A DNA stretch of 64,000 nt from Pictodentalium vernedei. Taxonomy: Eukaryota > Mollusca > Scaphopoda > Dentaliida > Dentaliidae. Both the position numbers and the translations under genes were made by a program. The first letter of the stretch is position 1, and every line of letters starts with the position of its first letter. The notes beneath the pieces are model-generated. The model had not been told where the DNA came from, did not search any database, and was given only the letters and a program-made list of their open reading frames with translations. Shown piece after piece: positions 56,983 through 64,000 of this stretch. Location of the stretch: contig CM062294.1 in NCBI GenBank assembly GCA_031216915.1, positions 394,745,217 to 394,809,216 on the forward strand, given 5' to 3'.

Positions 56983-57184
56983 AGAATGATATTTGGCGCC
57001 AATTTCGGGACGACTGCGTCACTGCGCATGCGCAGTAGAGTCGTACTATGGAGGTCCTTTAGGACATGATTTCTTTTTGTTTTGGATGCAAATTTTGGGG
57101 ATTGGGGGGCAAAATTTGTGTTTGGCCCTGGTTTTTGTGGAGTTAGCACCAGCTAAGTCTGGGTCATTGGTACAGTATAAAAAT
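56983..57184. repeat. Right inverted terminal repeat of A
   Basis: This is the 5' end with respect to the genes. It is the complement of the left repeat, with the distinct outer end gtacagtataaaaat. Confidence 0.93.
56991..57036 (-). promoter_or_regulatory. Candidate promoter sites (E2F-like and NRF1-like palindromes)
   Basis: atttggcgccaattt (56991-57005) matches the E2F core TTTGGCGC on both strands. actgcgcatgcgcagt (57021-57036) contains the NRF1 consensus TGCGCATGCGCA. Both sites are near the presumed transcription start and are kept in old copies E and F. Binding is inferred from consensus only. Confidence 0.55.
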
Positions 57185-57925
57185 ACCGACATTAGTAGTG
57201 AAGGTGATAGTGTTCCCAACACTACGATAATGAGAATCATCCACCGATAGTGCATGAAGCTCACTGACTCTTCTGGCAGAAGAGAAAGCTAAGAGAAAAG
57301 CTGTCTTATAAGATAAGAATTTGAAATCTACTGTCCCAAGAGGTTCAAATGGCTTTTCCTTCAATTTAAGGAGAACCCAAGCTAAATTCCACTTAGGAAT
57401 TAATCTAAGAGTTTTGGGTCTATTTATCGAAAAGTTTCTAACCAATTTCGATAAAGAGACATTAGATCCAATTTGTAAACTATCATGATGTGCATAGGTA
57501 TCAGATAACATAGATCTATAACCCTTTATAGTAACAGGCTGCAGTTTGATTTCGTCAAACAAGTATACTAGAAAGTTAGCAATGTCTGGTATAGAGGGAT
57601 CAAATATATCTACAGAATGATCCCTACACCAACGACGGAAAACCTTCCACTTAGCCGCATAGTTTAGCGAAGAGGAGGTCCTCCTACAGTTAGAAATCGC
57701 GTCCACTGCTCGTCCTGTAAAGTGCTTGCCATGCAAGAAGGACCGCACAACGGAAAAACGTGAAGGTTGAGACCTTGCGGGTTGTGATGGAGTTGGCGCG
57801 ATTTCCCCTGCCAAAGAAGATCCTCTCGTGGAGGAAGCTTCCGCGGTAGGTCCCACAACAGACACCTGAGTAGATTTATCCACGGTCTCTGTGGCGACAG
57901 AGATGCTACCAACAGAATCTTGCAT
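57185..57925 (-). pseudogene. Tyrosine recombinase of B, N-terminal part
   Basis: These 247 codons from the ATG at 57925 (MQDSVGSISV) run to TFTTNVG, where element A interrupts. The core-binding region and the catalytic Arg (SARRVSEL) are present. The remainder is at 50055-49579. Combined coding length is 1218 bases, equal to A's gene. Confidence 0.9.
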
Positions 57926-59955
57926 TGAGATTGTTTTATCTTTAGCAATACTTGTTGAATTAACGGCGCTGGAGGATACGCATATCCTATCATTCCGTCC
58001 CAAGGGATCGACAGAGCGTCTACTGCAAATGCTCTTGGATCCGGACACGGGGACACATACGTCTGCAACTGATTGTTGAGATGTGTCGCAAATAAGTCTA
58101 TCATTGGCCGTTCCCATTGGTAGCAAATCTGATTGAATACTTGTTTGTTGAGAGTCCACTCCGACGGCAACAAGCGACCCTTTCGTGAAAGGGAGTCTGC
58201 TAGCACATTCAGACAACCCGGTATGTGACGGACCGAAAGAAGAACGTGATGTTCTAGCGCAAACAGAAGGATTCTTTCCGTTAGATTGAACAACGGAACT
58301 GAATGAGTGCCTCCCTGATTCCGTATATACGCCACTACTGTCGTATTGTCGGATAGGATTTGGACATGAGCATCGTGAATAATGTCCATCCAGTGACGTA
58401 ATGCAAGCCAAATTGACATCATTTCCTTGATGTTTATGTGCTTGCACAGGAATTGCGGATCCCAAAGACCCTGGCATCTCGAATCCGTTGGGATTAATGA
58501 TGCACCCCAACCTGTTTGACTGGCATCCGTCATAATGGTAAAACTCGGATCCGGCAACTGCAGCGGAACTCCTTGAGTTAACCACTGAATGTTTGCCCAA
58601 GTCTGAATCTCTTGTTTCACTTGATCTGACAAGAGAACGTCTACATCGAGCGAATGAATTTTCACACTCCAATTCTGAGTCAGGAAAATTTGAAGAGGCC
58701 GTGTGCGTAGCCGTCCCATCGGAATGAGATCCGCGGCGGCTCCGCACAGACCTATCAGTCTCATAAATTCTCTCGCCGTGACTTTGTCTGTATTCAGACA
58801 ATAGCGAGCGTAACAACTGACTAATTTCGCTCTGGTTAACGGCAGACGAACGAGATTGTTGTGCGTCTCGAAGCTCATTCCCAGATGAGTGAATGACTTG
58901 GACGGCACCAGATCCGACTTCTCCTCGTTTACTATGAAACCGAGACGTCGGAGCAATAGAAGAAGATTCTGAACATCGTTCTGAAGCGTTAACTCGTTGC
59001 CGTACCTCTGAAGAATGTCGTCCAGGTAGGCCGACGTTACCGCAGACGAATGAGCTCAGAAGTAGATCATTACCGAGTTCATTACCCGAGTGAAAGCCCA
59101 GGGTGCTAGATTCAATCCGAAGCACATGGCCCGGAACTGATACACCACTCCTAGGACTGCGAAGCGTAGATACTTTCGGAATGTCGGATGTACCATGACG
59201 TGAAAGTACGCATCTTTGAGATCTATGCTCGTTGCATAATCGTTCACCCGAATACTCGCTCTGACCGATCGAATCGTCTCCATATAAAACTTCGGAGTGA
59301 CGATCAGCTTGTTTATCTAGCTCAAATCTATGACTGGACGGAACGAGCCGTCTGGTTTCGGAACCAGAAACAGATGGCTGTAGAATCCCAGCGATTCCTG
59401 GTTTTCTACGACCTCTACCGCGTTCTTCATTAAAAGAGACTGCACCTCTGATAGCAGAGCGTCTCTTTTCTGAGGATTTGACGGAAGATGAGTCCACTTT
59501 GGACTTCGAGTTAATGGAGGCTTTCGTTTGAAGGATATCTTTAGACCTTCCGAAGTCACTCCTCTCACCCACGGGTCGTCCGTAATCGACGCCCACTCTT
59601 GAGAAAAACTTGACAACCTTCCGCCAACCGGAACGCGATAGAGGTTTAAGCCATCACCTCCTGGATCTGCGAGGCCTGCGGTAGGAGAAACCACGTCTTC
59701 CACGACCCGCACCTCGCCTCGTCGACCTCGGGGCGTCCGACGGATTGTCCCGGCCTGAAGGACATCCCGAACGAGAGTCACTATCCTGACGGTCTCTCGA
59801 ATAAGAGCTAGAGGACGCACCGGAACCTCTATAGGAACCTCTCTTGGGCGCATAAGACCCAGAAGTGCCCGCCTTATTCGTGTCTGCTGTATCCGACCTT
59901 TTAGGAGCGGATCTAAACAACAGAGAATCACTAGCTTTCTTTTTAATATTATCAT
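57664..59955 (-). pseudogene. RT / RNase H / methyltransferase-like polyprotein of B
   Basis: It is colinear with A's gene. There are two nonsense changes. TGG to TAG at 59319-59317 removes the Trp in DLSWINK. CGA to TGA at 59058-59056 interrupts the frame after MIYF, before the YLDD motif. Apart from these stops I noted only a few amino-acid changes in this reading frame over the part shared with the long overlapping frame (for example HIPGCLNV for HIPGRLNV, RTRPL for RTQPL). Catalytic residues are otherwise kept. Confidence 0.9.
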
Positions 59956-61755
59956 AAATAGCGGAAAGCTTGCCGTCAAAGAGAAGATCTCCTGAGACCG
60001 AAGCGACTCTAAGAGAGTTCTTCACCTTAGAATCCACTAGTGTGGATGTAGCCAGGGCTGCGTCACGTCTAACCAACTCCAGATTTGCCACTGAAAGGGC
60101 GGAGTTACACGTGGAATAAGCTACTGCCCTTGAAAGAAGTCTTAAGGAGGATTGTATATCCTGAAACTCTTCCCCTTGAAGACGCATTGATAACGCCTTA
60201 GTAAGGTGATCTGCGTAAGATAAGGCATCTAAATTGGCTCTGTTAGACGCAATAGCTGTTTCCAACACTGAGGTTGGAATAGAAGCTGACGACGGTAATG
60301 ATAGCTCTAAGTCTTCCGCCTCGTCGTCCATACGCAGAGGAACTCTCGGTATACCCTGACCTGCCGTGTCGAATTTATTCCTTGCATTAATGAAAGGCAG
60401 GTTGAGAGTATTTGCGGACAAGAAACTTGCTTTCCCCGTCCTGGAAGCAAGTTTAAAAATAGCGTCGTTCAATAATTCAAATGTTCTTGCAACATTATTG
60501 GACTGCGACGGAAACTCGGGAGCGATGTCCCTGAACCGCTCAAAAAAATCAGAGTCCAATGACGCTATAATTCTCTTGTCCGGAAGCGCAGCAGTCTGGC
60601 CCGACGGAACAACTTGAGGAAGAAAGTGCCGGATGAAGTCCACGGCAGCTTTATGTTGTTCCGAAAGGGATAGCTCCAATTCATCCGTATCCCTTTCACC
60701 ATCCGGTCGGACCTCCCGATGTTCCCGGTCGTCCGCCCCCGATGCTTTGGCGGAGCGTACCGACCCAGCGCCGTCGGATAATTCTCGATCCGACACCTTT
60801 TCTGTCGGCTGCTGGGATGCTGCGATAAGCTGTGCTATCTGCACTAGAATGTCCGACGTCGAGACCTGCGGAGGAGCGGTCTTTCGCTGCTTCGCCGAGG
60901 GCAGCTCCGCATCAGATGGCTCCCGCATACTTTTCCTATGCGAACGTCCGGAGTCCATCGGTCTCGAATCCCTGGCTGCCGGATGGTGTGACCTGGTCGC
61001 CGAAGAATCCTTCATCGCGAAGCTGGCAAAATATCGGAGGTCACGCAGCCAAGGTGCGGTCGTGTGCGCCGACGAGAAGAGGAAGCCTTAACAGTCTCTG
61101 CGGACTGCTCATACAACGGAGCGTCCCGAGCGACGGACGTATGCTCCGCTAAAGACACATTTTGTACCACAACATCTGGTCCCAGATGTTGTTGTACGAG
61201 AGAGGGGCCTCTCTCGCTCGCGGCCCGGCTGGCCCTGGACGAGCTAGGAACCGGACTAAAAGGCTTCCTCCGTTCTCGTTCCCTCTCCGCCGTCACTGGG
61301 TGTGCATCTATTATTTTTATAGTGCTCGCATCACCCAAAATTTCCTCTTGGACCGCATCGGACGAACCCGGCTGCCGAACCATTCGGTGAATGGACGCTA
61401 CACCGGGCGAGCTAGCGGACGACATTTGTCTAATCTCCATGAGCACTTTTGCCGCTAGCTCTGTATTTATTTGTGACGACGGACGCACACTTGAAGAAGA
61501 TAACATGGAAACATCACCCTGTTCTGGTTCCTCTGAAATAGAAACTGAGAGAGTAGAGTGACCTTGTGGAGAAAGAGCCGGCATCGCTCTTTCTCCAGAA
61601 ACAACATATCGTGACACACGTTTCCAATGTTTCTCATCCCAATTTTCACATATAGGACAGGGATTAATGCGAGAACACTGACTACAATTAATACAATGAT
61701 CATGAAAGTCAGAGGAAGATTTCTTCCTATTACAATTTGAACAAAGTCCCTTCAT
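59654..61755 (-). pseudogene. Gag-like protein of B, 1-base deletion
   Basis: The ATG at 61755 starts MKGLCSNC. The frame is open through the Cys-rich region and the codon that is a stop in A (GAG here), to DILPAS near 61015. There, tcatcgcgaag replaces the tcatcggcgaag of copy A, a single missing G. The remaining 453 codons (61015-59654) are open in the shifted frame and end in RPRRSRR. Confidence 0.9.
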
Positions 61756-62542
61756 TGTGAAAGAACAACAATAAGTCCTAGTTACTCGCAAAAACCCCTG
61801 ACACAAAGATACATAATAACATGATCCATTAATAAAATGAAAAAACAATTGCAAAACAAAATAATTTTGAAAAAATATTTTTTCAGAGAAGCCCAAGTTG
61901 CTGAAAAGTAACGTTGAGCCCCGATGGATCCGATGGCAAAGTGTGGTCAAAAATTTTAAAATTATATAAAATAATTAATGAGACACTTTCGGATAATATA
62001 AATGTATCTTATAATGAGATAAACTACCACAAAGGCAAACAGCCCCCCTCAAAAAAGGCTGTTGCCAATGAAAACAAACAGTGTAAACACAGTAGAAAAC
62101 ATGACTCCAGGCACTGAAAAAACTGGCCCGGAATCAGTCATCAATTACACTCTATCTGATGCAAAACAGAGACTCCCAGGGGAGAATCTGCAGAACATCA
62201 GATGGAAGATGCAGAACACAAACGTTATACACCCATGGGTGAAAACGTAACTATGGGGAAAATAACAGAAAACATTCTGTAACCAAGCAACTCTCCCAGG
62301 GAATTTTTAGAAATGAAACTTCTCAAAAATATGCCAAAAGCATGGGAGAATTGCAAGGGGGGACTTTAGAAGGCTAGGGGAGAGGAAACACTGAATAAGC
62401 AGTGCAACAATTAGCAAGAATGACAACAAGAGGCCCATGCCTCGAAAATAGGCAACTTAACATAATTTCAACAAAAAATTTTAAGTACAGCCCTGATTAT
62501 TTTTTGCCACTTCTTTTTTCCTCTCCTCCTTCTATCCTCCTT
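61756..62542 (-). other. 5' leader of B, truncated
   Basis: It is near identical to A's leader up to ctatcctcctt. From 62543 the sequence is RT-coding instead of leader, and the right repeat is missing. Confidence 0.8.
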
Positions 62543-63139
62543 CGGAACCAGAAACAGATGGCTGTAGAATCCCAGCGATTCCTGGTTTTCTACGACCTCT
62601 ACCGCGTTCTTCATTAAAAGAGACTGCACCTCTGATAGCAGAGCGTCTCTTTTCTGAGGATTTGACGGAAGATGAGTCCACTTTGGACTTCGAGTTAATG
62701 GAGGCTTTCGTTTGAAGGATATCTTTAGACCTTCCGAAGTCACTCCTCTCACCCACGGGTCGTCCGTAATCGACGCCCACTCTTGAGAAAAACTTGACAA
62801 CCTTCCGCCAACCGGAACGCGATAGAGGTTTAAGCCATCACCTCCTGGATCTGCGAGGCCTGCGGTAGGAGAAACCACGTCTTCCACGACCCGCACCTCG
62901 CCTCGTCGACCTCGGGGCGTCCGACGGATTGTCCCGGCCTGAAGGACATCCCGAACGAGACTCATTATCCTGACGGTCTCTCGAATAAGAGCTAGAGGAC
63001 GCACCGGAACCTCTATAGGAACCTCTCTTGGGCGCATAAGACCCAGAAGTGCCCGCCTTATTCGTGTCTGCTGTATCCGACCTTTTAGGAGCGGATCTAA
63101 ACAACAGAGAATCACTAGCTTTCTTTTTAATATTATCAT
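62543..63139 (-). pseudogene. RT fragment of C, truncated at the duplication junction
   Basis: This is the N-terminal RT frame from MIILKRKLV to HLFLVPK. At 62543 it runs into leader sequence. No catalytic motif is included. Confidence 0.85.
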
Positions 63140-64000
63140 AAATAGCGGAAAGCTTGCCGTCAAAGAGAAGATCTCCTGAGACCGAAGCGACTCTAAGAGA
63201 GTTCTTCACCTTAGAATCCACTAGTGTGGATGTAGCCAGGGCTGCGTCACGTCTAACCAACTCCAGATTTGCCACTGAAAGGGCGGAGTTACACGTGGAA
63301 TAAGCTACTGCCCTTGAAAGAAGTCTTAAGGAGGATTGTATATCCTGAAACTCTTCCCCTTGAAGACGCATTGATAACGCCTTAGTAAGGTGATCTGCGT
63401 AAGATAAGGCATCTAAATTGGCTCTGTTAGACGCAATAGCTGTTTCCAACACTGAGGTTGGAATAGAAGCTGACGACGGTAATGATAGCTCTAAGTCTTC
63501 CGCCTCGTCGTCCATACGCAGAGGAACTCTCGGTATACCCTGACCTGCCGTGTCGAATTTATTCCTTGCATTAATGAAAGGCAGGTTGAGAGTATTTGCG
63601 GACAAGAAACTTGCTTTCCCCGTCCTGGAAGCAAGTTTAAAAATAGCGTCGTTCAATAATTCAAATGTTCTTGCAACATTATTGGACTGCGACGGAAACT
63701 CGGGAGCGATGTCCCTGAACCGCTCAAAAAAATCAGAGTCCAATGACGCTATAATTCTCTTGTCCGGAAGCGCAGCAGTCTGGCCCGACGGAACAACTTG
63801 AGGAAGAAAGTGCCGGATGAAGTCCACGGCAGCTTTATGTTGTTCCGAAAGGGATAGCTCCAATTCATCCGTATCCCTTTCACCATCCGGTCGGACCTCC
63901 CGATGTTCCCGGTCGTCCGCCCCCGATGCTTTGGCGGAGCGTACCGACCCAGCGCCGTCGGATAATTCTCGATCCGACACCTTTTCTGTCGGCTGCTGGG
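62838..64000 (-). pseudogene. Gag-like protein of C, C-terminal part
   Basis: The open frame ends RPRRSRR with the stop at 62838 and continues beyond the window edge. It is the same as the C-terminal B gag frame except DRQDNESRSG for DRQDSDSRSG. The N-terminal part is outside the window, so whether it carries B's 1-base deletion cannot be seen. Confidence 0.85.

Larger units (their letters stand above)
50056..57184 (-). mobile_element. DIRS-like YR retrotransposon A (youngest, near intact)
   Basis: A is 7129 bases, from gttaaaaaatttatag (50056) to gtacagtataaaaat (57184). It has inverted terminal repeats (50056-50283 and 56983-57184), an ICR (50358-50446), gag-like, RT/RNase H and recombinase frames on the minus strand, and a C13 tract in the 3' part. 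It lies inside the recombinase gene of B. Flanks read gctaaaaa and accgac. The uninterrupted sequence in A itself reads gctaaaaaaccgac, so no base was duplicated or lost. The only visible lesion is one stop codon in gag. Confidence 0.95.
48587..62542 (-). mobile_element. DIRS-like YR retrotransposon B (split by A)
   Basis: B starts gttaaaaaatttatag at 48587 and is interrupted by A (50056-57184). Its sequence then stops matching the family at 62542, about 303 bases short of the expected right end, where a tandem duplicate C begins. The parts present total 6827 bases, giving about 7130 with the missing end. B is very similar to A along its length. Its gag has a 1-base deletion and its RT has two nonsense changes. 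Its recombinase would be open but for A. Confidence 0.92.
62543..64000 (-). mobile_element. Partial tandem duplicate C of element B
   Basis: Bases 62543-64000 repeat 59359-60816 at a constant offset of 3184, with no indel. By eye I find only two clustered base differences (near 62960-62965). B-specific variants that distinguish B from A are shared by C, so C derives from B. The duplicate continues past the window end. Confidence 0.92.

Noticed and set aside
60633-61091. Plus-strand open frame of 152 codons, also present at 54972-55346 in copy A
   Set aside because: It is the antisense of gag in both copies. It has no domain and its conservation follows from the gag sequence.
62402-62617. Open frame crossing the B/C junction
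   Set aside because: It fuses leader sequence to antisense RT sequence at the duplication junction. It is a by-product of the rearrangement.
45562-64000. LTR retrotransposon or retrovirus-like provirus
   Set aside because: Terminal repeats are inverted, not direct; an ICR is present; there is no integrase, protease or envelope; and insertion makes no target duplication.
1-64000. tRNA, rRNA, CRISPR arrays or bacterial operons
   Set aside because: No cloverleaf, rRNA core or regularly spaced repeat-spacer structure was seen. The tandem arrays have no variable spacers, and the genes are eukaryotic in structure.

Overview
The window looks like repeat-rich intergenic DNA from an animal, most likely a marine mollusc (bivalve) or a related lophotrochozoan. 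This is inferred from AT-rich non-coding sequence, introns with GT/AG junctions, tandem arrays carrying 'ggtcactgtgaccttgacc' and 'cagtcaggtgagcta' type motifs that I associate with bivalve genomes, a terminal exon of the animal gene AIP, and metazoan-type DIRS and Harbinger transposons. No ribosomal RNA, tRNA, operon or CRISPR was seen.

About half of the window belongs to one family of DIRS-like tyrosine-recombinase retrotransposons, about 7.13 kb long, all with their genes on the minus strand. I label the copies A to F. Left block (2046-16057): old copy E is split by a second old copy F (8282-15162). Right block (45562-64000): old copy D is truncated or split at 48586 by copy B. B is split inside its recombinase gene by copy A (50056-57184). 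B then runs into a partial tandem duplicate C (62543 to the window end). A is almost complete: gag-like ORF (one stop codon), reverse transcriptase/RNase H/methyltransferase-like ORF (open) and tyrosine recombinase (open). Each element has inverted terminal repeats and an internal complementary region (ICR). The ICR is the reverse complement of the left end joined to the reverse complement of the right end, and it fixes the termini to the base. A and F inserted with no detectable target-site duplication.

Between the blocks, 16058-26987 is mostly non-coding. It holds a putative hAT-like element (16383-18011), a perfect hairpin (19128-19188), the 3' end of a LINE (20012-20261), the last exon of an AIP-like gene (22747-22545, minus) and several tandem arrays. 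A 12.15 kb Harbinger/PIF transposon (26988-39137) sits inside a 168-bp tandem array. It carries a transposase on plus and a three-exon Myb/SANT-like gene on minus, converging from opposite ends; each has a visible frameshift. Its introns and spacers are loaded with hairpin (foldback) repeats. From 39138 to 45561 there is the rest of the array, further bivalve-type repeats and non-coding DNA.

The DIRS genes work as a set: gag-like protein packages RNA, RT/RNase H copies it, the ICR helps close a circle, and the recombinase inserts the circle. The two Harbinger proteins are likewise expected to act together, with the Myb-like partner helping the transposase reach the nucleus and the transposon ends.
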